A stretch of DNA of 64,000 nt, from positions 1 to 64,000 of the forward strand of contig JAIBEW010000007.1 in the NCBI GenBank assembly GCA_019459085.1. Direction: 5' to 3'. Source of the DNA: Kaistella sp. (GTDB lineage Bacteria > Bacteroidota > Bacteroidia > Flavobacteriales > Weeksellaceae). Of this stretch, positions 52,183 through 61,478 are shown piece by piece; positions within the stretch are counted from its first letter, which is position 1, and every line of letters starts with the position of its first letter. The notes under the pieces are model-generated. The model saw only the letters and a program-made list of their open reading frames with translations. It ran no database searches and was not told where the DNA came from. The position numbers and the translations under genes are program-made.

Positions 52183-52797
52183 TCATTTGTGGGAATTATT
52201 CTCACCGTTTTTCCATAATTGAGTTGCGGCAATGATGATCCAGAGAAAATAGAACAGAAAAATAAGGCGCTGGCCGACCGACGGAATATGAGGGAATATC
52301 ATGGGCCAAAATCCAAAAATAATCGTAGCCCAAACACAGATTCCGGCAGGACGTATGATTGCTTTCCATTTTCCGTTTTTTCTCCAGATTTTTGGATAGG
52401 TGAAGGCGGCAACAAGAAAACTCAGGAAACTCCCAAAACTTCCGGTCATGTGAAGCAGAGCCGTTGTCGACTGTCGGTTTTCCATATCAGCCGGAAAAAT
52501 CCCGGAAAAACTCATCAACAGTCCGCTTAAAATAAGACTGTACAGAGGAGTTTTTGAATCCGAGGCGTCGGACGAGTATTTATAGAGACCGAATGCAAAA
52601 CCAGCGATCAGTACACCCGGAATTACATATCCGAAAATATTCCAGTACCAGAGATGAGGTGCGTCTACCGAGCCCAGTTCACTAATGGCTTTGTACCTGA
52701 AGCTGTATTCGGGACGCATGTTGGCCATGATAAAATATGTGGTTGCAAGTAAAAATGCAGAAGCATACCCAGAAAGTGCAAATCCTTTATTGCTCAT
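52183..52797 (-). CDS. DUF998 membrane protein
   Basis: This 204-aa inner-membrane protein has about six hydrophobic helices. The N-terminal MSNKGFALSGYASAFLLATT, with SFRYKAISELGSVDAPHLWY near residue 33, matches DUF998, whose function is unknown. The loop GIFPADMENRQSTTALLHMT near residue 118 is another family feature. A -7 box precedes it, and a perfect TTGAT-N4-ATCAA palindrome lies about 40 nt further upstream, at the end of the adjacent Crp/Fnr regulator gene. The location suggests that regulator activates this gene. Confidence 0.8.
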   Translation of the reverse strand: MSNKGFALSGYASAFLLATTYFIMANMRPEYSFRYKAISELGSVDAPHLWYWNIFGYVIPGVLIAGFAFGLYKYSSDASDSKTPLYSLILSGLLMSFSGIFPADMENRQSTTALLHMTGSFGSFLSFLVAAFTYPKIWRKNGKWKAIIRPAGICVWATIIFGFWPMIFPHIPSVGQRLIFLFYFLWIIIAATQLWKNGENNSHK

Positions 52798-52814
52798 TTT
52801 TTAAAATTTAGGTC

Positions 52815-52822
52815 CAAAGATA
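52815..52822 (-). promoter_or_regulatory. -7 box for the DUF998 gene
   Basis: The minus strand reads TATCTTTG, an exact TAnnTTTG, 17 nt before the ATG at 52797. There is no -33 TTG at the usual spacing, which is the pattern expected of an activator-dependent promoter. Confidence 0.5.
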
Positions 52823-52844
52823 TCCTGTGCAGGTACAATTTAAA

Positions 52845-52860
52845 TTTGATGTACATCAAA
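52845..52860. promoter_or_regulatory. Perfect FNR/CRP-type box TTTGATGTACATCAAA
   Basis: This is a 16-bp perfect palindrome containing TTGAT-N4-ATCAA, the FNR-type consensus. It overlaps the 3' end of the Crp/Fnr gene. Its centre is about 41 nt upstream of the transcription start predicted from the -7 box of the DUF998 gene, an activator position. Confidence 0.65.
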
Positions 52861-53428
52861 AAGCGTTTTCCGCTCTCACCCGGCTCAGCGTTTCCTGGGT
52901 CATCCCGAGATGGGAGGCAAGCATTCCCAACGGAACCCGCAGCAGTTTGTTAGGCGCTTTATTCTGAAAAAACAGATACCTTTCTTTGGCGCTGTGAAAC
53001 TGCATGGAAATAATTCTTTCGCTCTGTTCCATAAAATAATGGGAAATGAGGATGCGGCCGAATCTTTCCATCTCCGGAAAATCGGTGAAGCACTGTTCAA
53101 GGTCATTGATGTTTATTGCGATGAGTTCGGAATCTTCCAGAGCCTGAATATAAAAATGATCCGGCACATTTTTCATAAAACTGTAAACCGAGGTGATCCA
53201 TTCGTTTTCTGCACAGAAATTATCGGTAATTTCTTTCTCTCCTTTTTCATAAAAAATCCGTATTAATCCTTTTCCGATAAAGAAAGTATGATCACAAACG
53301 TGATGCGGCTGATGAAGGAAATCACCTTTTTTTACCGTTTTTATTTCGGAAATAAGACCGATTCTGCTTCTTAAATCCTCAGAAACCGGGATGAATTTTT
53401 CGATGTGTTGTATTAACTGCTGAATCAT
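52856..53428 (-). CDS. Crp/Fnr family transcriptional regulator
   Basis: This is a 190-aa regulator. Residues about 10-115 form the cyclic-nucleotide-binding-like beta roll (VKKGDFLHQPHHVCDHTFFI and GKGLIRIFYEKGEKEI). A dimerisation helix follows, with ISHYFMEQSERIISMQFHSA. The winged helix ends in LGMLASHLGMTQETLSRVRA; its E-T-L-S-R matches the E-x-x-S-R recognition-helix pattern of FNR that reads TTGAT. There is no N-terminal Cys cluster, so it is not an Fe-S oxygen sensor. It is short for the class because the wing after the recognition helix is clipped. The ligand is unknown. Next gene is DUF998, with the box between. Confidence 0.85.
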   Translation of the reverse strand: MIQQLIQHIEKFIPVSEDLRSRIGLISEIKTVKKGDFLHQPHHVCDHTFFIGKGLIRIFYEKGEKEITDNFCAENEWITSVYSFMKNVPDHFYIQALEDSELIAININDLEQCFTDFPEMERFGRILISHYFMEQSERIISMQFHSAKERYLFFQNKAPNKLLRVPLGMLASHLGMTQETLSRVRAENAF

Positions 53429-53618
53429 GAAGTGAAATTCTGTGGATTCAAACCAAATATGCGAAATACATTCTGCATCACCAAATTATACGGAAATTCA
53501 ACCTGAAATTGGGCAGTTTCAATTCAATAATACGCAATTCTGCCACATCGGTTTTTCGCAATTTCCAACTTTTTTTTAAAGAAATTTTAAACTAATTTTA
53601 CCAAAATTCTTCCGCTCA

Positions 53619-56600
53619 ATGTATTTGATTTTCGATACCGAAACCACAGGTTTACCTAAAAATTTCAACGCACCACTCACCGATTCCGACAACTGGCCCC
53701 GGATGGTGCAGATTGCATGGCAGCTCCATGACCGCGACGGAAATCTGCTCGAAAATCAGGATTACATCATCAAGCCGGAAGGTTATGATATTCCGTTCAA
53801 CGCTACTAGAATTCACGGAATTTCCACAAAAATGGCGAGGGAAGAAGGCCGCGACCTTACAGAAGTTCTGGAAGAATTTCAGCAGGTTTTAAGGAAAGCC
53901 GAAGTCGTAGCCGGCCACAATATCGATTTCGACTACAAGATTGCCGGTGCCGAATTTCACCGCAAATCTGTTGACAACACACTGCAGGAAATTCCGTCTG
54001 CCGATACCATGGAACTCGGTACCGAATATTGCCAGTTAGGCGGCGGAAAAAACGGCAGATATAAATCCCCGAAACTCGAGGAACTCTACGAAAAACTTTA
54101 CGGACAGAAATTCGATGAAGCACACAACGCTGCAGCCGATGTGAATGCCACGGCGCAGGTCTTTTTCGAAATGATGCGGATCGGAATTATTCCTGCTGAA
54201 AAACTCAGGATTTCAGAGCCTGAGCTTCAGGAATTTATCAGCACTCACCCGCATCCTTTCCCGCCGTTCGGAATCATCATCCGCAGACAGGTTGCCGCTT
54301 CGAAAAAGAAGAAAAAGGTAGACTTTGGTGATTCTGATGAGATTGAGATCGGCGATTATTTCAATTTTCACAACCACAGCATTTATTCTTCGCTTCAGGC
54401 ATCCACCCACATCAACGAACTCATCAGCAAAGCACTGCAGAATAATTTTTCAGCAGTTGGACTTGTCGATCTGGGAAATATGATGGGCGCCTTCAAGTTT
54501 GTGTCTGAAGTAGAAAAAACCAATGGAAACATTATCAAGACTTATCAGGAATATTCAGAAAAAAAGAAAAAAGCCGAAGAAGAAGGAACGGCATTCAAGG
54601 AAACGGAGCCGCGCAAAGAACCGCTCATTCCGGTAATCGGCTGCGAATTCTATATTTCTGACCGTCCGGAACAGAAACAGTTTACGAAAGACGATCCCGA
54701 CCGACGGACCAACGTGGTTCTGCTTGCAAAAAATTTCAACGGCTATAAAAATCTTGCAAAACTGTCGAGTCTCGGGTATGTAAACGGATTTTATTTCGGC
54801 GTACCGCGGATTTCCAAAAAAATGATCGCGGAATATAAAGAAGATTTGATCGCTTTAACGGCGGGAACTTACGGCGATATTCCGAATACGGTTCTCGAAT
54901 TCGGGGAACAGAAAGGAGAGGAGGTCTTCAGATGGTGGAGTGAAACCTTTGCCGATGATTTTTATGTGCAGATCCAGAACCATGCGGTAGACGAGGAAGA
55001 ACATTTGAATCAGGTTTTGCTGGAATTTGCCGAAAAATACGACGTAAAAATTCTGGCTCAAAACGAGACGTTTTACACCGAAAAATCCGACGCCAATATT
55101 CAGGATATTCTTTACTGCATCAAAGACGGGGAAAAGCTTTCCTCGCCTGTAGGAAAAGGTTTTGGGAAAAGAAGAGGCCTTCCTTCGAGTGAATTTTACA
55201 TCAAAAATGCCGATGAACTGAAGCAGGCATTCATCCAGTTTCCGGATGCGTTTGAAGCGTACAGTGAATTTCTTCAGAAATTTGAACCTTATACCTTAAA
55301 GCGTGATGTCTTGCTACCCGAATTCGGTATTCCCGAAGAATTTTTAAGTGCAGAAGATAAGACTGATGGCGGAAAACGCGGTGAGAATGCCTATCTAAGA
55401 CATCTGACCTACGAAGGTGCAAGGAAAAAATATGCTAAAATTACCGATGAAATCAGAGACCGGCTGGATTTTGAACTCCAGGTCATCGCAAAAACCGGTT
55501 ATCCCGGCTACTTTCTGATTGTTCAGGATTTCTGTAATGAAGCCAGAAATATGGGCGTTTGGGTAGGACCGGGACGTGGCTCTGCCGCCGGTTCTGCTGT
55601 TGCTTACTGTATCGGAATCACAAATGTAGATCCGATAAAATACGATCTGCTTTTTGAGCGTTTCTTGAATCCGGAACGGATCTCGATGCCCGATATCGAT
55701 ATTGATTTTGATGATGAAGGACGCGACAGAATCATTAAATGGGTGGTGGATAAATACGGGAAAAACAATGTAGCGCAAATCATTACCTATTCAGTTTTAG
55801 GCGGAAAATCGGCGATCAAGGATGCAGGAAGAGTTCTGGATGTCTCAATTGCGGAGACCAATAATATCGCGAAACTGATTCCTTCGACGCCCGGAATGAA
55901 TATCGCGAAAGCGTTTTCGAAATTTGATAAGCTGAGTCCGGAAGACAAAGTTTTGGCTCAGGAAATGAAGGATATTTTACAGAATCCGAAAGATGCAAGA
56001 TATGAAGTGCTTTCCGCCGCCCAAAGGATGGAAGGCTGCATCAGAAATACAGGAATTCATGCGTGCGGAGTGATTATTACACCAGAAGATATCTCGAATC
56101 TGGTTCCGATTACGATTGCGTCGAAAGATGCCGATATTCTCGTGTCCCAGTTCGACAATTCGGTTGCTGAAAATGCCGGTCTGCTGAAAATGGATTTCTT
56201 GGGACTCAGAACTTTAACGATCATCAAACACGCCATTAAACTCATCAAAGAAAGACACGGAATTGAAATTAATCCGGATGATATTCCACTGGATGACGCA
56301 AAAACCTATCAGCTTTTTAAAGAAGGAAAAACTGTAGGGGTTTTCCAGTATGAAAGTGCAGGAATGCAGAAATACATGCGCGAACTGAAACCGACTGTTT
56401 TTGCCGATTTAATTGCGATGAACGCGCTGTACCGCCCGGGGCCGATCAAATACATCCCGAATTTCATCAACCGGAAACACGGGCTCGAAGAAATTGTATA
56501 TGACCTTCCTGAAACCGAAGAATACCTGAAGGAAACCTATGGAATTACCGTTTATCAGGAACAGGTAATGCTGCTGTCGCAGAAGCTGGCCAATTTCACG

Positions 56601-58262
56601 AAAGGTGAAGCCGACACGCTTCGAAAAGCGATGGGGAAAAAAGACCGCCCGACTTTGGATAAAATGTATCCGAAATTCCTCGCAGGCGGAGAAAAAAACC
56701 GTCTTGATGTCGATAAACTCAATAAAATCTGGAAAGACTGGGAAGCGTTTGCAGAATATGCCTTTAACAAATCCCACTCTACGTGTTACGCGCTGATCGC
56801 GTATCATACCGCTTATCTTAAAGCGAATTATCCGGCAGAATATATGTCGAGCGTCATGACGAACAACCTCAACAATACCAAGCAGATCACCATGTTTATG
56901 GAAGACTGCAAAAATATTGGAGTGGATGTGCTTGGACCCGATGTAAACGAGTCGCAGTACGAATTCGCGGTGAACAGCAAAGGACAGATCCGTTTCGGAC
57001 TGGGCGCTATTAAAGGAATCGGCGAAGGACCAAGTGAAGCCATTGTGAACGCCAGGAAAGCAGAACGGTACGCGAACATTTACGACTTTTTTGAAAAAAT
57101 ACCTTCGGGACAGATGAACAAAAGGGTAGCGGAAAGTCTTGTGATTGCCGGTGCTTTTGATGAGGTGGACCGTTATCACCGTGCGCAGTATTTTGAAACC
57201 GACAATGCCGGAAGAACGACTCTGGAAAGGCTTCTGCGTTACGGACAAAGCTTTCAGGACAGTAAAAATGAGATCGAAAACTCTCTTTTTGCCGATTTTG
57301 CCGATGAGGTGAAAATTGAACCGCCCAAAATCAATTCTGCGCCCGAATGGCCGAATATGTACAAACTCAACAAAGAAAAGGAAATCATTGGATTCTATCT
57401 TTCGGCGCATCCGCTGGATGAATTTAAGTATCAATATCAGTTTATTCAGGGGGCTTTGAGCCGCAAAAATATTCTGGAAAGCCGGAAAGAAGAGGAAATT
57501 CTGCCTCTGGAAAAAGTGGTCATTCCGGTAGAGGTGGATGTTGATGAAGATGCCGAAGAAGTCATTGATCTGATGGTGGATGAGGAAGGAGAAATTGTAG
57601 AAGAACCGTCGAGGAATGTTGAAGCAAAAGGCAATTTTAATTTCCTGAATCTGGATGAGATTGATGCCTTCCGGGATAAAAATTTCGGGCCCGAACAGGT
57701 CAGAATGTTTGAGGAAATCAAAGACTATAAAGACAAGCAGAAATTCAATGCCAATTCCAAAGAATATATGGTTGCGGGACTCGTTTCCGAATATACTGTG
57801 AAAGACGGGCGAAACAGCGGCGAAAAAATTGCGTTTATCAGCCTTGAGGATTATTCCGGGAGTTATTCCTTCCGTTTGGGCGACCGCGACTACCTACGTT
57901 TACGGGATAAGATTGACGTGCAGCGATTCCTGATCTTTAAACTTAAATTTTCCATCGCGAAAGACGGCCGCGTTTTCGTGAATATTACCGACGTTATCGA
58001 ACTTAAAGAAGCATTTGAACAGTTTGCCAAAAGCATGACGGTGGTCTTGGACCTGCAGGATCTGAGAAAAGAGGATCTGGATTTCTTCAGACAGAATCTA
58101 GTGGGCAACACCGGCAGTGGTCAAAAACTGAATTTCTTCGTCAAAAACAATGACGAGGAAAGCTTTGTAGAACTCATGAGCATCCAGACTTCCATTGATG
58201 TGAACGGAAATTTGCTCGAAGTTTTTAATGAGATGAATAAGTATGAGATTTTTCTGAATTAA
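53619..58262 (+). CDS. dnaE: DNA polymerase III alpha subunit DnaE with fused N-terminal proofreading exonuclease
   Basis: This is the 1547-aa replicative polymerase catalytic subunit. Residues 1-200 are a DEDDh exonuclease (MYLIFDTETTG, AEVVAGHNIDFDYKIAG, EAHNAAADVNATA), normally the separate DnaQ. The PHP domain starts near residue 246 (YFNFHNHSIYSSLQAS). The polymerase core has VWVGPGRGSAAGSAVAYCIG near residue 648 and the catalytic Asp triplet PDIDIDFDDEG near residue 691. GVFQYESAGMQKYMRE and NKSHSTCYALIAYHTAYLKA follow. The C terminus has an acidic insert (EVDVDEDAEEVIDLMVDEEG, near 1305), then the OB domain (MVAGLVSEYTVKDGRNSGEK). The exonuclease precedes PHP, unlike PolC. Terminator follows. 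Confidence 0.95.
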   Translation: MYLIFDTETTGLPKNFNAPLTDSDNWPRMVQIAWQLHDRDGNLLENQDYIIKPEGYDIPFNATRIHGISTKMAREEGRDLTEVLEEFQQVLRKAEVVAGHNIDFDYKIAGAEFHRKSVDNTLQEIPSADTMELGTEYCQLGGGKNGRYKSPKLEELYEKLYGQKFDEAHNAAADVNATAQVFFEMMRIGIIPAEKLRISEPELQEFISTHPHPFPPFGIIIRRQVAASKKKKKVDFGDSDEIEIGDYFNFHNHSIYSSLQASTHINELISKALQNNFSAVGLVDLGNMMGAFKFVSEVEKTNGNIIKTYQEYSEKKKKAEEEGTAFKETEPRKEPLIPVIGCEFYISDRPEQKQFTKDDPDRRTNVVLLAKNFNGYKNLAKLSSLGYVNGFYFGVPRISKKMIAEYKEDLIALTAGTYGDIPNTVLEFGEQKGEEVFRWWSETFADDFYVQIQNHAVDEEEHLNQVLLEFAEKYDVKILAQNETFYTEKSDANIQDILYCIKDGEKLSSPVGKGFGKRRGLPSSEFYIKNADELKQAFIQFPDAFEAYSEFLQKFEPYTLKRDVLLPEFGIPEEFLSAEDKTDGGKRGENAYLRHLTYEGARKKYAKITDEIRDRLDFELQVIAKTGYPGYFLIVQDFCNEARNMGVWVGPGRGSAAGSAVAYCIGITNVDPIKYDLLFERFLNPERISMPDIDIDFDDEGRDRIIKWVVDKYGKNNVAQIITYSVLGGKSAIKDAGRVLDVSIAETNNIAKLIPSTPGMNIAKAFSKFDKLSPEDKVLAQEMKDILQNPKDARYEVLSAAQRMEGCIRNTGIHACGVIITPEDISNLVPITIASKDADILVSQFDNSVAENAGLLKMDFLGLRTLTIIKHAIKLIKERHGIEINPDDIPLDDAKTYQLFKEGKTVGVFQYESAGMQKYMRELKPTVFADLIAMNALYRPGPIKYIPNFINRKHGLEEIVYDLPETEEYLKETYGITVYQEQVMLLSQKLANFTKGEADTLRKAMGKKDRPTLDKMYPKFLAGGEKNRLDVDKLNKIWKDWEAFAEYAFNKSHSTCYALIAYHTAYLKANYPAEYMSSVMTNNLNNTKQITMFMEDCKNIGVDVLGPDVNESQYEFAVNSKGQIRFGLGAIKGIGEGPSEAIVNARKAERYANIYDFFEKIPSGQMNKRVAESLVIAGAFDEVDRYHRAQYFETDNAGRTTLERLLRYGQSFQDSKNEIENSLFADFADEVKIEPPKINSAPEWPNMYKLNKEKEIIGFYLSAHPLDEFKYQYQFIQGALSRKNILESRKEEEILPLEKVVIPVEVDVDEDAEEVIDLMVDEEGEIVEEPSRNVEAKGNFNFLNLDEIDAFRDKNFGPEQVRMFEEIKDYKDKQKFNANSKEYMVAGLVSEYTVKDGRNSGEKIAFISLEDYSGSYSFRLGDRDYLRLRDKIDVQRFLIFKLKFSIAKDGRVFVNITDVIELKEAFEQFAKSMTVVLDLQDLRKEDLDFFRQNLVGNTGSGQKLNFFVKNNDEESFVELMSIQTSIDVNGNLLEVFNEMNKYEIFLN

Positions 58263-58284
58263 TGATTTAAAATTTCAAAATAAT

Positions 58285-58312
58285 AAACAGCGGCTTCGGT
58301 CGCTGTTTTTTT
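58285..58312 (+). terminator. Terminator after dnaE with UUCG tetraloop
   Basis: AAACAGCG and CGCTGTTT form an 8-bp stem extended by G-T and C-G pairs around TTCG, the exceptionally stable C(UUCG)G loop, with a T-run after it. Confidence 0.9.
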
Positions 58313-58397
58313 GAATGGTCAGAGGAATCGTGCATAATATTACATATTTAAAGAAATTATATATCTGACTAATATTTCGCATTTTTTTAAGAATATT

Positions 58398-58429
58398 TTT
58401 GTCTACTTCAATAATAATTTATTACTTTG
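58398..58429 (+). promoter_or_regulatory. Promoter of the T9SS protein gene
   Basis: TTTG at 58398-58401 and TTACTTTG at 58422-58429 (one mismatch to TAnnTTTG) are 20 nt apart, the standard Bacteroidota layout. The leader to the ATG is about 21 nt. Confidence 0.5.
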
Positions 58430-58450
58430 ACTTAACTAAAAAATGTTGAT

Positions 58451-61237
58451 ATGAAAAAAGTTTTACTAATGTGCCTTTTCTTTTTAATCGGCACGCTCTC
58501 TAATGCCCAAATAACCTTGGGAAGTGGTACCGCAACAGGTGTAGCACCAATCAGTACCTATTATGGATATTCCTACGTTCAGCAAATTTTTCCGAAAGCT
58601 GAAATTAATGCTAATGCGGCGGGTAACATTACCGGTCTTAGATTCTACCTGGATGCTACAGCTACCATAGCACTATCTGATGATTGGGTGGTTTATTTGG
58701 GGCATACTACCAAGTCTTCTTTTTCAAGCACAACAGATTGGGTGCCACTGGCAAATTTAACTCAGGTGTTTGCTGGTACCGTTACTAATAATGCAGGAGT
58801 TATTGAAATTACTTTTCCCACTCCGTTTGCTTATAATAATGTAGACAATCTCGTTATCGCTGCGGAGGAAAATAAACCAAATTATGATAGTAATGGATTT
58901 TCAGAAGCTATGTATGTATACCCTTCTGCATCCAACAGTTCTCTTTATTACAGAGATGATACTACTAACCCAAGTGCTGCAACGCCTCCAGCGGGTACAA
59001 GATCCTTAAACAAATCAATTGTTACTTTTTTAGGACTAACACCAAGTGCTACACCAACTCCTAGTTGCCCTGTAGTAAGTGCACCTGCACCTGGAGCTAT
59101 CGACCTTTCTGTGACCCCGACCATTACTTGGGGTGCTGCTACAAACGCAACAGGTTATAAATTATCTGTAGGAACAACTCCCGGAGGAACAAATGTTTTG
59201 AATGCTGTAGATTTAGGAAATGTAACTACGTATACTTTTACCACTCCTTTAGCAAATGGCACCAAATATTATTATACAGTAAATTCATATAATGGAGTGG
59301 TTCCTTCTGTAAATTGTACTGAAGGAAACTTTACAACAATATGTACGGCATTCGCTGCCCCATTTTATGAACCTTTTAGTAACGGTGCTTTACCTACATG
59401 CTGGGCAAATACGAATCCCGGGACTACCTTAACAGATCCATATGTGTTCTGGAGATTTGCAGGTACGCCGGATTACGGAACGACCAACAACGGAAGACCG
59501 GCAGGAACATTTGCTTGGGTAGATGCAAGTTTTCCTTATACAGGAATCAATACCGTACAACTTGTTACGCCCCCTATTAATCTAACGGGAATTACTAATC
59601 CTTATCTTCAGTTTGAATGGTTCAAAAATCACCTCGACGCGGCGACAGGAAATTTACCTGCATATGACAATAACAGGTTAACAGTTGAAGTAGGCAACGG
59701 CACTACATGGTCGACATTGTTTACAGATGAGACAAATGACCCAACATGGAGATTGGTAGGGATACCTTTGGGTGCTGCTTATTCCGGCACAACTGTTCAG
59801 ATCAGGTTCACAGTAAATAAAGATGTGGGTGGCAACGGTTATTTCTACGATAATGTTCTTCTGGATGAAGTGCGTTTAATGGAAACCCCAACCTGTAATC
59901 AGCCAACCGGCATGTTTATTTCAGGCTTGACTCCATTTTCTGCAGAAGTAAACTGGGCTGCGGGTACTCCAGCACCTGCGAGCGGGTATGATGTTTATTA
60001 CAGTACGACCAATACTGCTCCGACAGCAACAACTACACCGTCCGTTCCCGGCGTTACCGGTACTTTCACCGTTCTGAGCAACCTTACGCCAAGTACCACC
60101 TATTATGTATGGGTGCGTGCTAAATGTACGACTACGGACGCAAGTGTTTGGGCTGCGGCACCTTCATTTACTACAATATCTTTTTGTCCGGTTGTAACTG
60201 CACCGGCAAACGGTGCAACAGGCGTATCGCTGACCCCGACCATTACCTGGGATGCAATGCCGGGCGCTACCAGTTATATTATTACAATGGGTACAACTTC
60301 CGGAGGAACTGATATATTGAATGCAGTGAATGTAGGAAACGTTACTTCTTATACCCTCACTACACCACTGCTTAACAGTACTACCTATTATTACACCGTA
60401 AATGCTACTAACGGAACCGTAAATTCTCAGTCGTGTACTGTGAGAAACTTTTTGACAGTATGTGCTGCGGTTACCCCTGCCTATACTAACGATTTTACCT
60501 CCCATCCGGGTGGGTGCTGGTCTTTAGCAAGTGGAGGTTCCCCATCAACCGGGTCGACAGGAGCAACTCAGTATTGGTATGCAGATGGATTCTTAAACAG
60601 TGGATTTACCGGTTCATCAAAAATTAACCTTTACTTAACAGGTCACACAGGTTGGCTTATTACTCCTGCCTTTAATTTATCTGCGGGCGGACATGTACTG
60701 ACCTTTAACTATGGAATTACGGCATATGCTGCTACAACACCATCAGCGATGGGCAGTGATGACATCATTCAGTTGTTGATGTCAACTGATGGAGGAACTA
60801 CATGGACGGTTCTTCAGACATGGAATTCTACTACGCCAGTAACAAATACCTCTAACCAGTATACTTATAATATTCCGTCAACTGCAAATAATGTGAAATT
60901 TGCCTTTTATGGAACTGATGGGACTGCATCTGACCCCGAAGATTATGAATTCTTCGTTGATGATTTTGCGATTTCGGGTTCTTTAGGAACATCCGAGGCA
61001 GGGCAGGATTCAAAAACGGTACAGGTTTATCCAAATCCGTTTACCGATGTTCTGAATATCGCTGACATTAAGGATATTAAATCCATATACGTTATTGATG
61101 CATCAGGTAGAATGGTGAAAACAATCCATAATCCTGGTAAGCAGATCAATTTAGGAGATCTTAATGCTGCATTGTATATCTTGAAATTAGATTACAAAGA
61201 CGGTACTTCTAAATCGGTTAAAGTGATTAAAAAATAA
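58451..61237 (+). CDS. T9SS-exported multidomain surface protein with Fn3-like repeats
   Basis: This 928-aa protein has signal [20 protein letters not shown]. An N-terminal beta domain (residues 22-205) is followed by an Fn3-like module ([20 protein letters not shown], from about 210), a concanavalin/MAM-like region with FAAPFYEPF.. and [11 protein letters not shown], an Fn3 with [20 protein letters not shown], a second near-copy of the first module ([20 protein letters not shown], near 588), and another MAM-like domain. The C-terminal [20 protein letters not shown] and SVKVIKK form the type A T9SS sorting signal. Likely a cell-surface adhesin. Strong terminator follows. Confidence 0.85.
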   Translation: MKKVLLMCLFFLIGTLSNAQITLGSGTATGVAPISTYYGYSYVQQIFPKAEINANAAGNITGLRFYLDATATIALSDDWVVYLGHTTKSSFSSTTDWVPLANLTQVFAGTVTNNAGVIEITFPTPFAYNNVDNLVIAAEENKPNYDSNGFSEAMYVYPSASNSSLYYRDDTTNPSAATPPAGTRSLNKSIVTFLGLTPSATPTPSCPVVSAPAPGAIDLSVTPTITWGAATNATGYKLSVGTTPGGTNVLNAVDLGNVTTYTFTTPLANGTKYYYTVNSYNGVVPSVNCTEGNFTTICTAFAAPFYEPFSNGALPTCWANTNPGTTLTDPYVFWRFAGTPDYGTTNNGRPAGTFAWVDASFPYTGINTVQLVTPPINLTGITNPYLQFEWFKNHLDAATGNLPAYDNNRLTVEVGNGTTWSTLFTDETNDPTWRLVGIPLGAAYSGTTVQIRFTVNKDVGGNGYFYDNVLLDEVRLMETPTCNQPTGMFISGLTPFSAEVNWAAGTPAPASGYDVYYSTTNTAPTATTTPSVPGVTGTFTVLSNLTPSTTYYVWVRAKCTTTDASVWAAAPSFTTISFCPVVTAPANGATGVSLTPTITWDAMPGATSYIITMGTTSGGTDILNAVNVGNVTSYTLTTPLLNSTTYYYTVNATNGTVNSQSCTVRNFLTVCAAVTPAYTNDFTSHPGGCWSLASGGSPSTGSTGATQYWYADGFLNSGFTGSSKINLYLTGHTGWLITPAFNLSAGGHVLTFNYGITAYAATTPSAMGSDDIIQLLMSTDGGTTWTVLQTWNSTTPVTNTSNQYTYNIPSTANNVKFAFYGTDGTASDPEDYEFFVDDFAISGSLGTSEAGQDSKTVQVYPNPFTDVLNIADIKDIKSIYVIDASGRMVKTIHNPGKQINLGDLNAALYILKLDYKDGTSKSVKVIKK

Positions 61238-61268
61238 TTCACAAAACCAAAAGTAATTTTATTACTTT

Positions 61269-61298
61269 AAGCGACAGTCTAACGGCTGTCGCTTTTTT
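61269..61298 (+). terminator. Terminator after the T9SS protein gene
   Basis: AAGCGACAG and CTGTCGCTT form a 9-bp stem with an 8-nt loop, then a T-run. Confidence 0.85.
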
Positions 61299-61444
61299 AT
61301 ATAGGCTTTCGCCGATAATTAGTGGAATTGCAGATCTGACAAGCATTATTGAGAATGGGCAGAATGATTGAAATAAACAGGGAATCTTCATTCCAGTATT
61401 AATGCGGTTTAAGCAAGGAATTTGCCTGTTTAGAAAAAATTCCC

Positions 61445-61472
61445 TATTTTTAGATTCTAATCCCTAAAAATA
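61445..61472 (+). promoter_or_regulatory. Inverted repeat just upstream of the second adhesin gene
   Basis: TATTTTTAG and CTAAAAATA are perfect 9-bp arms with a 10-nt loop. The repeat ends 6 nt before the ATG at 61479. It could be a leader hairpin or a protein-binding operator. It has no T-run, so a terminator is unlikely. Confidence 0.45.
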
Positions 61473-61478
61473 AAATGG

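Noticed and set aside
56409-57434. 341-aa antisense ORF inside dnaE
   Set aside because: It is the reverse-strand shadow of the polymerase coding sequence, with no homology-like motifs, no promoter and no start support.
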